Positions 45,254 to 54,279 are shown, numbered from the stretch's first letter. The stretch: DNA of 64,000 nucleotides from Flavobacterium sp. (GCA_029946065.1 JAQSDU010000011.1:161527-225526), one strand, 5' to 3'. The notes: generated by a model not told the origin, from the sequence alone. Numbers and translations: made by a program.

Positions 45254-46336
45254 ATGAAAAAAATAATACTAATAGCCTTATTGGCTATCGGACTTACAAA
45301 AATACAAGCCCAAGACACAACAGCTGCTACTAATCCGTTAACTTTCTCCGGATACATAGAAGCTTATTACAGTTATGATTTCGGACAACCCGACAACCAT
45401 GCGAGACCTGGCTTCTTTTACAGCCACAACAGACATAATGAATTGAACCTTAACTTGGGATATATAAAAGCCAACTATGCAAAAGATAATGTTCGCGGCA
45501 ATCTGGCCGTAATGGCCGGCACCTATTCCGAAGTAAACCTGTCTGCAGAACCTGAAACACTAAAAAATATTTTCGAAGCCAATGTAGGTGTCAAAATTTC
45601 TAAAAGCAACAATCTTTGGATTGACGCAGGGATCATGCCGTCGCATATAGGTTTTGAAAGCGCCATAGGGAAAGATTGTTCCAATTTAACGCGAAGTATA
45701 TTGGCAGACAATTCGCCTTATTATGAAGCTGGTGTAAAAATCGGCTATACTTCGACAAGCGAAAAATGGTACCTCGCAGCCATGTATCTCAATGGATGGC
45801 AACGCATTCAAAAAATTGATGGCAATCAAACGCCGGCATTCGGAACACAGATTACGTATAAACCAAATACTAAAACGGTATTGAATTGGAGTACCTATAT
45901 CGGTAACGAACAACCGGATGTGATCAGAAAATGGCGGTATTTTAATAATTTTTATGGCTTGTTCAAAGTGTCAGAAAAATTAAACCTAACGGCTGGATTT
46001 GACATCGGAGCGCAACAATCGGAAAATGGAAGCAGTGATTATGATGTTTGGTATTCGCCAGTTTTTATAGCACAATATAAGCCTGCCGATAAAATTCAGT
46101 TGGCTGCGCGTGCAGAATATTATCAGGACAAACAAGGTGTTATCATTGCGACCGGAACAGAAAATGGCTTTAAGACATACGGATTTTCAGCTAATTTTGA
46201 TTACTTACCCGCCAACAATGTGATTTTCCGGATTGAAGCCCGCACGCTGAACAGCAAAGACGACATCTTCCTGAGAAACAACAATCCTACGAACAGCAAC
46301 GTATTTATAACTACAGCTTTGGCAATATCTTTTTAA
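45254..46336 (+). CDS. Outer-membrane beta-barrel porin of the kdp operon (BBP2-like)
   Basis: A 360-residue protein with signal peptide (MKKIILIALLAIGLTKIQAQ) and many alternating beta-strands, ending in a terminal Phe (ALAISF), as outer-membrane barrels do. Phrases such as FSGYIEAYYSYDFGQP, HNELNLNLGYIKANY and DAGIMPSHIGFESAIGKD place it with the OmpL-like BBP2 porins. It is joined to kdpD by a TAATG overlap, so it belongs to the operon. It probably lets K+ reach the periplasm when potassium is scarce; this is inferred from position. Confidence 0.82.
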   Translation: MKKIILIALLAIGLTKIQAQDTTAATNPLTFSGYIEAYYSYDFGQPDNHARPGFFYSHNRHNELNLNLGYIKANYAKDNVRGNLAVMAGTYSEVNLSAEPETLKNIFEANVGVKISKSNNLWIDAGIMPSHIGFESAIGKDCSNLTRSILADNSPYYEAGVKIGYTSTSEKWYLAAMYLNGWQRIQKIDGNQTPAFGTQITYKPNTKTVLNWSTYIGNEQPDVIRKWRYFNNFYGLFKVSEKLNLTAGFDIGAQQSENGSSDYDVWYSPVFIAQYKPADKIQLAARAEYYQDKQGVIIATGTENGFKTYGFSANFDYLPANNVIFRIEARTLNSKDDIFLRNNNPTNSNVFITTALAISF

Positions 46337-47463
46337 TGGCAGTTGAAAATGAAAATAATGCACAGCACTTTCTTGACTTAATTCAGAAATCGAGAAAAGG
46401 AAAGTTTAAGGTCTACATTGGCATGAGTGCCGGTGTAGGCAAAACTTTTCGTATGCTACAAGAAGCACATTCACTGCTAAAAAACGGGATCGATGTCAAG
46501 ATTGGATATATTGAAACACATTATCGAAAGGAAACCCATGAATTGCTTGATGGTCTTCCAGTAATTCCGAGAAGAACGATTTTTTATAAAGGCAAACAGC
46601 TTGAGGAAATGGATTTACAAGCCATTATCAACCTGCGTCCTGAAGTGGTGATTGTAGATGAGTTGGCGCATACCAACATCGAAGGAAGCAAAAACGAAAA
46701 ACGTTGGCAGGATGTCTTCGAAATTCTAGAAGCGGGTATCAACGTCATTTCGGCAGTCAACATACAACATATAGAAAGCCTGAATGACGATGTAAAACGC
46801 ATTACAAACGTAGATGTGCAAGAACGCATCCCGGACAATGTACTGCGCTTGGCCGATGAAGTCGTGAATATCGATTTGACCGCCGACGAACTTATTGCAA
46901 GATTAAAAGAAGGGAAAATTTATACGGCAGATAAGATTGCAACGGCATTACAAAATTTTTTCAAATCAGATCAAATATTGCAGTTGCGGGAACTTGCTTT
47001 GCGCGAAGTTGCCAGTCAAGTCGTTCGCAAAGTTGAAACTGAAGTGCCGCGCGAAATTGCTTTGCGGCATGAAAAATTGCTTGCTTGTATTAGCAGTAAT
47101 GATAAAACCGCAAAAATTGTCATTCGAAAAACCGCAAGGCTCGCAAGCTATTATAACAGCAAATGGTTTGTACTGTATATAGAAACACCAAAGGAAAGCA
47201 GTGATAAAATTGCATTAGACAAGCAACGCCACCTGATTAATAATTTTAAACTGGCAGTACAATTGGGAGCAGAAGTGATCAAAATAGAACGAAACCATAT
47301 TACAGAAGGCATACTCGAAATGACACACGAAAAACAAATCACAACAGTTTGTATAGGCAAGCCACATCTTAGCTTATTTAAAGTAATTTTGTCAACAAAT
47401 GTTTTTAATAAATTGCTTAGTAATCTTTCGTCTTCCAATATTGATCTTGTAATCCTATCCTGA
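46336..47463 (+). CDS. kdpD: Stand-alone KdpD N-terminal sensor domain
   Basis: A 375-residue cytoplasmic protein equal to the KdpD N-terminal region: Walker A GMSAGVGKTFRML, the DELAHTN motif, KRWQDVFEILEAGINVISAVNIQHIESLND, then a USP-like domain (about 245-375). The four-helix membrane part and the kinase domains of E. coli KdpD are absent; a separate kinase gene follows 71 bases downstream. In this split form the protein likely senses K+ or nucleotides and controls the neighbouring kinase by contact. The gene overlaps the porin stop by one base. Confidence 0.9.
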   Translation: MAVENENNAQHFLDLIQKSRKGKFKVYIGMSAGVGKTFRMLQEAHSLLKNGIDVKIGYIETHYRKETHELLDGLPVIPRRTIFYKGKQLEEMDLQAIINLRPEVVIVDELAHTNIEGSKNEKRWQDVFEILEAGINVISAVNIQHIESLNDDVKRITNVDVQERIPDNVLRLADEVVNIDLTADELIARLKEGKIYTADKIATALQNFFKSDQILQLRELALREVASQVVRKVETEVPREIALRHEKLLACISSNDKTAKIVIRKTARLASYYNSKWFVLYIETPKESSDKIALDKQRHLINNFKLAVQLGAEVIKIERNHITEGILEMTHEKQITTVCIGKPHLSLFKVILSTNVFNKLLSNLSSSNIDLVILS

Positions 47464-47534
47464 TAGGATAGCCAATGAAAAGGATCTCGCAAAAAAATCA
47501 AATAAAAAATCAAGTTTATATAAATTTTACAGCT

Positions 47535-49253
47535 ATGAAAATTAAAACCAAACTAAACCTCGGTGTCGGATTATTGTTTGCAATGATACTGCTGTTGGCG
47601 CTCATAAGTTCCTACTATATATTTTCTATAAAAAAAGACACCGAAAGCATTCTGAAAGCCAATTACAATACGCTAGAATATTCAAGAAATATGCTGCTTG
47701 CACTTGATAAGATTGCAGAAAATGACGATAATTCTGTTGTCGCCTTTGAATCAAACCTCCTAAAACAAGTCGCAAATATTACGGAAGTCGGCGAAGAAAA
47801 AGTAACAAATGACCTCAAGGCGGGCTTTTCAGCACTCAAAACACAAAGGCGAAACGAAAACCTTAAAGGCAAGATCCGCCAAGACATATTTGAAATTATG
47901 AAATTGAATATGGAAGCTATTAAAAAGAAAAGCGATATTGCTAAAACAACTGCCGAAACCGGAAATCTTTGGATTGCCTGCACCGGAACATTTTGCTTTC
48001 TAATTGCTTTTAGTTTACTATTCAATCTTCCTAACAATATTGCCAATCCAATAAAGGAACTTACAGAAAGTATCAGGCAGATTGCCAATAAAAATTACTC
48101 GGAACGCGTTAACTTCATCAGCCACAATGAATTTGGTGATTTGGCAAAATCTTTCAATACGATGGCTACAAAACTTGAGGAATATCACAATAGTAATCTG
48201 TATAAACTTGCCTTTGAAAAAAAACGACTTGAAACCTTGATCAATAATATGCACGATCCGATACTCGGCTTGGACAATGACGGCGTTGTTTTATTTGCCA
48301 ACACCGAGGCTTTAAAAATCATCGGATTGAAATTAGAAGACGTAGTCGGAAAATTATCCACCACACTTGCCTTGACAAATGACTTAATGAAGTCGCTTAT
48401 CATCAACCAGCTCGAAAGCGACAAACCGCATCCAATGAAAATTTATTATGGTGAAAAGGAAAGTTATTTTGAAAAGGAAACCGTAAACATCACCATCACG
48501 CCCACCGGCGAAGAGCAATCAATTAGCATTGGTGAAGTTATCATATTGCGCAATATCACGATTTTTAAAGAATTAGATTTTGCGAAAACCAACTTCATAG
48601 CCACGGTATCGCACGAACTAAAAACGCCAATATCGTCTATTAAGCTAAGCCTTCAACTTTTAGAAAATGTAGAAACCGGAACGATCAACGAAGACCAAAA
48701 GCAACTCATTGAAAGCATCAAAGACGATAGCCATCGTTTATTGAAGATTACAGGCGAATTGCTCGAATTGTCACGCCTCGAAACTGGAAATATCCAACTC
48801 AACATTGAGTCAAGCAATCCATACAAAATAATCGAATATGCTACCGAAGCCGTAAAAAAAGAAGCTGCTCAAAAACAAATTGAAATTATCGTTGATGCAG
48901 AAGAAAACCTACCAAACGTTAAGGCAGATAGCGAAAAAACAGCGTGGGTGCTCATCAATTTTCTAACCAATGCCATTCGCTATTCATCAGAAAACACCAA
49001 GGTCGAAGTACGACTGAAAAAAGAAAATAACCAATTGACATTTCGCGTTGCCGATAAGGGAAAAGGAATCGAAAACCGCTATAAGACTAAAGTATTTGAT
49101 AAATATTTTCAGATTCCGGGAAGCCACAAATCTGGCACCGGACTCGGATTGGCAATCAGCAGCGAATTTATCGAAGCGCAAAACGGTTCCATTGGTGTTG
49201 ATAGCGAGTTGGGACTTGGAAGTACGTTTTACTTTAAATTGCCATCGGCTTAG
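47535..49253 (+). CDS. Membrane sensor histidine kinase of the kdp cluster
   Basis: 572 residues from ATG 47535 (MKIKTKLNLG); an upstream in-frame ATG at 47475 would only add a polar stretch before the first membrane helix. TM1 is at about 9-31 and TM2 at about 145-166, enclosing a roughly 110-residue periplasmic helical sensor. Then come HAMP (about 165-220), PAS (about 228-345), HisKA with H360 in FIATVSHELKTPISS, and HATPase (FLTNAIRYSSENT, DKGKGI, GTGLGLAIS). As KdpD here lacks a kinase, this protein probably phosphorylates the sigma-54-type regulator at 38893. Confidence 0.9.
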   Translation: MKIKTKLNLGVGLLFAMILLLALISSYYIFSIKKDTESILKANYNTLEYSRNMLLALDKIAENDDNSVVAFESNLLKQVANITEVGEEKVTNDLKAGFSALKTQRRNENLKGKIRQDIFEIMKLNMEAIKKKSDIAKTTAETGNLWIACTGTFCFLIAFSLLFNLPNNIANPIKELTESIRQIANKNYSERVNFISHNEFGDLAKSFNTMATKLEEYHNSNLYKLAFEKKRLETLINNMHDPILGLDNDGVVLFANTEALKIIGLKLEDVVGKLSTTLALTNDLMKSLIINQLESDKPHPMKIYYGEKESYFEKETVNITITPTGEEQSISIGEVIILRNITIFKELDFAKTNFIATVSHELKTPISSIKLSLQLLENVETGTINEDQKQLIESIKDDSHRLLKITGELLELSRLETGNIQLNIESSNPYKIIEYATEAVKKEAAQKQIEIIVDAEENLPNVKADSEKTAWVLINFLTNAIRYSSENTKVEVRLKKENNQLTFRVADKGKGIENRYKTKVFDKYFQIPGSHKSGTGLGLAISSEFIEAQNGSIGVDSELGLGSTFYFKLPSA

Positions 49254-49362
49254 ATTATTAATCTGAAAAGCAATCCATCTAAAAGCATAAACCGAAAAAC
49301 AATCTTAACACAGAAATTTGGCTTTAATTGTTATATTTGGTAATAATTATAAACTAAAAGTT

Positions 49363-49950
49363 ATGCGCATCAAAATTTTTTCAGTTTTGGCATTAGCCAC
49401 ATCAATATTATTTATTTCCTGCAAAAAAGAATTGGTTCCACAAGACAGTTCTGCCGCAATACAAACCCAAGCACCAGTTGAAGCAACCAATGTACCTACT
49501 CTTCCGCCAGTAGCCAATAATACTGTTGCTGCATTGCCTTCATCGGCACTCAATCCGGCCCATGGACAACCGGGACATCGTTGCGATATAGCTGTGGGTG
49601 CCCCTCTAAATACCCCGGCAACCAATAAGCCCACGGTACAAGCGACAGCGCCTTCAATACAAAATTCGGTCACTATTCCGGCACAAAAACCTGTTGTTAC
49701 TGCACCGGGAATGAATCCGCCACACGGACAACCAAACCATCGTTGTGATATTGCCGTTGGTGCGCCATTGAACAGTGTTGTAACCAAGCCTGCAGGAAGC
49801 GCTACAATTTCACAATCGCAAACGCCACCACCAGCCAGTGCGTCACCTTTACCTGTTGCTAATACTACCGCACCTGGCATGAATCCGCCACACGGACAAG
49901 AAGGGCATAAATGTGATATTGCAGTGGGCGCTCCTTTGCCGAAAGAGTAA
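49363..49950 (+). CDS. Lipoprotein with three HGQPxHxCDIAVGAPL repeats
   Basis: 195 residues from ATG 49363, which follows a TATATTTG promoter element (49332-49339); the frame upstream is not protein-like. The lipobox is ILFISC (C20). The body is low-complexity Pro/Ala/Thr/Gln linker broken by three near-identical units at about residues 64-83, 118-137 and 174-193, each NP-x-HGQ-x-x-H-[RK]-CDIAVGAPL. Every unit keeps two His and one Cys, so metal or haem binding, or thiol chemistry, in the periplasm is conceivable. No named family is known to me. The mature protein should be an extended lipid-anchored chain. Confidence 0.8.
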   Translation: MRIKIFSVLALATSILFISCKKELVPQDSSAAIQTQAPVEATNVPTLPPVANNTVAALPSSALNPAHGQPGHRCDIAVGAPLNTPATNKPTVQATAPSIQNSVTIPAQKPVVTAPGMNPPHGQPNHRCDIAVGAPLNSVVTKPAGSATISQSQTPPPASASPLPVANTTAPGMNPPHGQEGHKCDIAVGAPLPKE

Positions 49951-50078
49951 AGCAATGGTTTGCGGATGTCTTAACAATTAAATTTATTTTTTTTCATTTG
50001 TTGTGCTAAATGCAAAAATCAGATTTATTACTGCTGTTTTTTTTCGATATTTGTAAGACCAAAAAATGTATTCTAAAA

Positions 50079-50849
50079 ATGAAAAAGTACCTTATGTTTA
50101 CGATTGCTGCACTTTTAGCGGCATCAACTTCAAATGCACAACTCAAACCCGTTGACTACAAAGACGGCGAACAGCAACTCAGCGGTTTTTCTATTGTCCC
50201 AGCAAAAAATACGAAAGACCAACCCGGAATCTTAATCCTCCCAGCATGGAAAGGCATTGACGACCACGCCAAAGAATCGGCAGAAGAATTGTCTAAATTG
50301 GGCTATTTTGCTTTTGTGGCAGATATTTACGGTGTTGGCAACAACCCAAAAGACAATGCAGAAGCCGGAAAACAAGCTGGTTTTTACAAAGAAAATTACA
50401 AAGCCTATCAAAAACGCATTCAGTTAGCACTGGAGCAATTGGTAAAAGCGGGTGCCAATCCGAATAAAATTGTAGTAATAGGTTATTGTTTTGGCGGAAC
50501 TGGCGCTCTAGAAGCTGCGCGAGGTGGATTGGCTGTTAGAGGCGTTGTCTCTTTTCACGGCGGATTAAAGAAAGATGCCACAAGGCCAAGCGAACCAATG
50601 GCTGCAAAAGTACTGGTACTTCATGGTGCCGATGATCCTTATGAATCTCAAGAAGAAATTACAAAATTCCAACAGGAAATGCGCGATTGTCAGGCCGATT
50701 GGCAAATGGTTTATTATGCAAATGCTGTGCATGCCTTCACGGATCCTTATGCCGGCGACGACAACTCAAAAGGCGCAGCATACAATGCCAAAGCGGCAAA
50801 ACGTTCTTGGGAGCAAATGTTGGCTTTTTTGAAGGAAGTGATGAAGTAG
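50079..50849 (+). CDS. Dienelactone hydrolase-family protein, secreted
   Basis: 256 residues from ATG 50079 (signal peptide MKKYLMFTIAALLAASTSNA). Alpha/beta hydrolase with nucleophile C137 in VIGYCFGGTGALE, Asp186 in LHGADDPY and His218 in NAVHAFTDP: the Cys-Asp-His triad of dienelactone hydrolases. The export signal is unusual for classical aromatic-degradation enzymes, and no catechol pathway genes are nearby, so a general periplasmic esterase role is more likely. A long hairpin follows the stop. Confidence 0.88.
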   Translation: MKKYLMFTIAALLAASTSNAQLKPVDYKDGEQQLSGFSIVPAKNTKDQPGILILPAWKGIDDHAKESAEELSKLGYFAFVADIYGVGNNPKDNAEAGKQAGFYKENYKAYQKRIQLALEQLVKAGANPNKIVVIGYCFGGTGALEAARGGLAVRGVVSFHGGLKKDATRPSEPMAAKVLVLHGADDPYESQEEITKFQQEMRDCQADWQMVYYANAVHAFTDPYAGDDNSKGAAYNAKAAKRSWEQMLAFLKEVMK

Positions 50850-50874
50850 GGTTTAGATTTAAGATTTAAAATAC

Positions 50875-50930
50875 AAGGTTTAAAGTTTAAAGTTCTGGGA
50901 AGCCTTCCACAACTTTAAATTTTAAACCTT
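50875..50930. terminator. Long perfect-stem hairpin
   Basis: The arms AAGGTTTAAAGTTTAAAGTT (50875-50894) and its complement at 50911-50930 pair at 19 of 20 positions; the 16-base loop contains a second small palindrome GGAAG-C-CTTCC. It lies 25 bases after the hydrolase stop. Related TTTAAACCTTAAAC blocks follow at about 50980-51000. It is either a strong transcription end or a mobile intergenic repeat. Confidence 0.6.
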
Positions 50931-51054
50931 AAAATTTTTCTAAACAATCAAAAACTTTATTTTTTTTCCATACCAGCAGCTTTAAACCTTAAACTTCAAA
51001 CTTTTTTTGTTAGTTTTAGCAACGCTAACCAATCAGAATTTATATTGTTTTTTT

Positions 51055-52035
51055 ATGTCAAAAAACGCCACAAGAAAAGAAACCAACTGCCTAAATTGCG
51101 GCTTTACTGATGTAACAGATCGTTTTTGTCCTAAATGTGGACAAGAAAATATCCCCAGCCACTTGTCCTTTAGTGCCCTCGCTTATCATGCCATCGAAGA
51201 TTTGACGCATTATGATAATGCGTTCTGGAAAACAATGCGTTACCTGTTATTTCATCCTGCCAGACTAACCAAAGTATACCTGAGCGGCAAAAGAAAACAG
51301 TTCGTACCTCCTATAAAACTTTATATTTTCATAAGTTTTGTGACCTTTTTTCTCCCTACGATATTACCTCCAATTGATCCGGAAAATCCTGAAGCGCATG
51401 GCGTTTTAAAAAAAGAAGTTACAGCGAATGAAACCGGGAAAGCGCGAGATGAAGGCATTTCATTCATGGGTTCAAAGAGGATAAAATCGATAGAAGAATT
51501 AGAGCATTATCAGGATTCATTACCCCAAAACAAAAAAATGGGAAGCCTACGATATAAACTTTTTAAAGGGCTTATTAATGCCGAAAAACAAAAACATTCA
51601 ACCGACGATAGCAATAAATTTGAAGAAATTTATTTCCACAATGTTCCAAAGGCTATCTTTTTATATTTACCTGTTTTCGGTTTCTTTCTTTGGTTATTTC
51701 ACAGTAAAAAACGTTGGTTTTTCTTTGATCATGCTATTTTTACCTTTCACTATTTCAGTTTTATATACTTACTTCTCACCATTTCGATTACAATTTTAGA
51801 GCGAATATATGTAAGGATTCCGAATGAAAATATTGCCGATACAATATCCATGGCAAGCGGAATTCTTACAATTTCGTGGTTATTTGTGTATTTTTACATA
51901 GCCCATAAACGCATATATCAGGAAAGTGGCATGGTTTCATTCATAAAAAGCACTGCACTTTTATTAATCAACCTGATATTATTTTCCTTACTAATGCTGG
52001 CTTTGGCCTTGTATACGATCATTAATATCCATTAA
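51055..52035 (+). CDS. DUF3667-type zinc-ribbon membrane protein (copy 1)
   Basis: 326 residues from ATG 51055 (MSKNATRKET); a longer frame begins in the repeat-rich leader. An N-terminal zinc ribbon CLNCGFTDVTDRFCPKCGQEN (two CxxC knuckles), a conserved block FEDLTHYDNAFWKT-like (AIEDLTHYDNAFWKTMRYLLFHPARLTKVYLSGKR), then a membrane helix IKLYIFISFVTFFLPTIL, a polar loop of about 130 residues, and about three further C-terminal helices. No function is known for the family. It is in tandem with copy 2 after 23 bases. Confidence 0.82.
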   Translation: MSKNATRKETNCLNCGFTDVTDRFCPKCGQENIPSHLSFSALAYHAIEDLTHYDNAFWKTMRYLLFHPARLTKVYLSGKRKQFVPPIKLYIFISFVTFFLPTILPPIDPENPEAHGVLKKEVTANETGKARDEGISFMGSKRIKSIEELEHYQDSLPQNKKMGSLRYKLFKGLINAEKQKHSTDDSNKFEEIYFHNVPKAIFLYLPVFGFFLWLFHSKKRWFFFDHAIFTFHYFSFIYLLLTISITILERIYVRIPNENIADTISMASGILTISWLFVYFYIAHKRIYQESGMVSFIKSTALLLINLILFSLLMLALALYTIINIH

Positions 52036-52058
52036 TTATTTGTCAATAATTGTAACGT

Positions 52059-53036
52059 ATGTCAAAAAACAAATTAAGAGCCGATAAAACCTGCCTGAAC
52101 TGCAATTATGTAGTCGAAAATCGTTTTTGCCCTAACTGTGGACAGGAAAATATCGAAACAAGGAAAACTTTCCACCACCTATTCTTTCACTTTTTTGAAG
52201 ACCTTACCCACTATGAAAATGCCTTTTGGAAAACCATAAAAAACCTTATCTTAAAGCCTTCATCACTTACCAAAGAATACCTTTCCGGAAAGCGAATGTC
52301 ATATCTTGCTCCTGTTAGATTGTATATTTTCATTAGTTTCGTGACTTTTTTAACGCTCTCTATATTGCCAGGAAATTCTGACGAAATTGTTAAAACAGGA
52401 GATTTAAAAGATGATAAAGGCTTTACGTTAACTGCAAAACAGAAAGATTCTTTAATGAATGCAAAATCAGATTTTGGCATAGGCTATAAAACTGTGAAAG
52501 AACTGGATTCGATACAAAAAACAGAAAAACCTGAAGACAAGCTGACTGGTTTCCCATACTGGATCACCAAAAAAGCCACACAAGTCAGAGAGAAAAATTA
52601 TACCAATCACGAGTTAAAAGACAAATTCCTAGAATCTTTTGCCCACAATATCCCGAAAGTACTTTTTATATACATGCCATTTTTCGCGTTTATCCTATGG
52701 ATTTTCCACGATAAGAAAAAATGGTATTATTTTGACCATGGTATTTTTACACTGCATTATTTCTCGTTCCTGCTTTTGTGCCAACTGCTATTAAGTCTGA
52801 TTTCATTTTTGTTTGGTTTAGGGCATTTTATTGCTTTTGATATCATTTCTGGGATTATTAATTTCATTGGTTTTTTGTATATGTTTTATTATTTCTTCCC
52901 GGCACATCATCGATTTTATGGTGGAAAACGACGTTACACAGCCATTCGCGGTTTCTTTATGTTTTTCATCAATATGTTTTTCATCGCAATAACCTTACTC
53001 GCAGTAGCGGTTTATACATTCATCAATATCCATTAA
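52059..53036 (+). CDS. DUF3667-type zinc-ribbon membrane protein (copy 2)
   Basis: 325 residues, clearly paralogous to the preceding gene: zinc ribbon CLNCNYVVENRFCPNCGQEN, FEDLTHYENAFWKTIKNLILKPSSLTKEYLSGKR, helix VRLYIFISFVTFLTLSIL, a charged loop and about three C-terminal helices ending TLLAVAVYTFINIH, almost the same end as copy 1. Two bases separate it from the M28 peptidase gene, so these genes share a transcript. The role is unknown. Confidence 0.82.
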   Translation: MSKNKLRADKTCLNCNYVVENRFCPNCGQENIETRKTFHHLFFHFFEDLTHYENAFWKTIKNLILKPSSLTKEYLSGKRMSYLAPVRLYIFISFVTFLTLSILPGNSDEIVKTGDLKDDKGFTLTAKQKDSLMNAKSDFGIGYKTVKELDSIQKTEKPEDKLTGFPYWITKKATQVREKNYTNHELKDKFLESFAHNIPKVLFIYMPFFAFILWIFHDKKKWYYFDHGIFTLHYFSFLLLCQLLLSLISFLFGLGHFIAFDIISGIINFIGFLYMFYYFFPAHHRFYGGKRRYTAIRGFFMFFINMFFIAITLLAVAVYTFINIH

Positions 53037-53038
53037 TT

Positions 53039-54064
53039 ATGACTAAAAAATTCATTAGCTTAGGCTTTTTATCATTCTTGCTGTTCTCGTGTTCAGCCCA
53101 GAAATCTGCAGTTAGCGCAGTTGCTGTTGAAACAAAATACCTTAACTCTATTACAGCTGCCGAATTAAAGACGCACCTGACCATCATCGCTTCCGACGAA
53201 ATGGAAGGCCGAGACACAGGCTCAAAAGGTCAGAAAAAAGCAGGAAAATACATGATTGCCCAATATGAAAAAGAAGGCATTCCGTTTCCAAAAGGCGCTG
53301 CTGATTATTATCAAAAAGTACCCGCAGCCTTCATGAATGCAGAATATAACGCTGGACTTCCTGATTCAGAAAATATTTGGGCTTTTATTGAAGGTTCTGA
53401 AAAACCTGATGAAATAGTAGTAATTTCTGCACATTATGACCATGTTGGGATGAAAGATGGCGAAGTATATAATGGCGCCGATGATGATGGTTCTGGAACT
53501 GTTGCCGTCATGGAAATTGCACAAGCATTTCAACAAGCCAAAAAAGAAGGACATGGCCCGAAACGTTCCATCCTGATCATGCACATGACCGGTGAAGAAC
53601 ACGGATTGTTTGGCTCGCAATACTATTCAGAGCACCCATTATTTCCATTGAAAAATACGGTGGCCGACATCAATATCGATATGGTTGGAAGACGTGATTA
53701 TGAACATCCCAACACTAATGATTATATATATTTGATTGGTTCAGATTATCTTTCTACCGATTTATATAATGTTTGTGAAGCCGCCAATAAAGATTTTATA
53801 AAAACAAAAATCGACTATAAATTCAACGATAGAAAAGACCCGAACCGTTTTTACTACCGCTCTGACCATTACAATTTTGCCAAGCACAATATTCCTGTTG
53901 TCTTTTTATTCAATGGCGTCCACGACGATTACCACCAGGCAACCGATGAAGTCTCTAAAATAGAATTTGACGCTTTGGAAAAAAGAGCGCGTCTTGCCTT
54001 TGCAATTGCGTGGGAAGTAGCCAATCGTCCGGCTAAACTTGTTGTTGATAAAGACGGGAAGTAA
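53039..54064 (+). CDS. M28-family zinc aminopeptidase, lipoprotein
   Basis: 341 residues with lipobox LLFSC (C18). The M28 peptidase domain is complete, with zinc ligands visible as His in SAHYDHVG, bridging Asp in NGADDDGSG, Glu pair in TGEEHGLFGS, Asp in NIDMVGRRD, and His in DDYHQATDE. A short N-terminal region (about 40-110) precedes it. It likely trims N-terminal residues of peptides in the periplasm or at the outer membrane. It is cotranscribed with the two DUF3667-type proteins. A stem-loop follows the stop. Confidence 0.92.
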   Translation: MTKKFISLGFLSFLLFSCSAQKSAVSAVAVETKYLNSITAAELKTHLTIIASDEMEGRDTGSKGQKKAGKYMIAQYEKEGIPFPKGAADYYQKVPAAFMNAEYNAGLPDSENIWAFIEGSEKPDEIVVISAHYDHVGMKDGEVYNGADDDGSGTVAVMEIAQAFQQAKKEGHGPKRSILIMHMTGEEHGLFGSQYYSEHPLFPLKNTVADINIDMVGRRDYEHPNTNDYIYLIGSDYLSTDLYNVCEAANKDFIKTKIDYKFNDRKDPNRFYYRSDHYNFAKHNIPVVFLFNGVHDDYHQATDEVSKIEFDALEKRARLAFAIAWEVANRPAKLVVDKDGK

Positions 54065-54083
54065 TTTAGTCAAAAGATAAAAG

Positions 54084-54150
54084 TCGAAAGTCGAAAGAAA
54101 ACAAAGTGCAGAAAGATGTATATCAGTTTTACTTCGACTTTCGATTTTTT
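54084..54150 (+). terminator. Inverted repeat after the M28 peptidase gene
   Basis: TCGAAAGTCGAA (54084-54095) pairs with TTCGACTTTCGA (54133-54144), followed by TTTTTT. The 37-base loop is large for an intrinsic terminator, but the position, 20 bases past the stop, fits. Confidence 0.5.
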
Positions 54151-54166
54151 CACAACTTCCTTAAAC

Positions 54167-54194
54167 AAAAAAAGCCCCAGATTTCTCTGAAGCT
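54167..54194 (-). terminator. Terminator of the tRNA-His transcript
   Basis: On the minus strand a 9-pair stem (AGCTTCAGA / TCTGGGGCT, two G-U pairs) with a GAAA tetraloop is followed by seven T. It begins 11 bases beyond the tRNA 3' end. Confidence 0.75.
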
Positions 54195-54204
54195 TTAAAT
54201 TCTG

Positions 54205-54279
54205 GGTGAATGACCGGGTTCGAACCGGCGACCCTCGGCACCACAAACCGATGCTCTAACCAGCTGAGCTACAATCACC
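54205..54279 (-). tRNA. tRNA-His (GTG anticodon)
   Basis: The cloverleaf folds on the minus strand: acceptor GTGATTG / CATTCAC, T8-A9, D arm GCTC...GAGC, anticodon arm TCGGT-TTGTGGT-GCCGA with anticodon GTG, a five-base variable loop, and T arm GCCGG-TTCGAAC-CCGGT. A G precedes position 1 and pairs with C73, as expected for tRNA-His. CCA is not fully encoded. The acceptor stem has one T-T mismatch at pair 5-68. The gene is downstream of bshB1 on the same strand by 63 bases. Confidence 0.92.

Noticed and set aside
49347..49955. 202-residue minus-strand ORF opposite the H/C-repeat lipoprotein
   Set aside because: It is the mirror of a Pro/Ala-rich repeat gene; the plus strand has a promoter element, a lipobox and structured repeats, the minus strand none.
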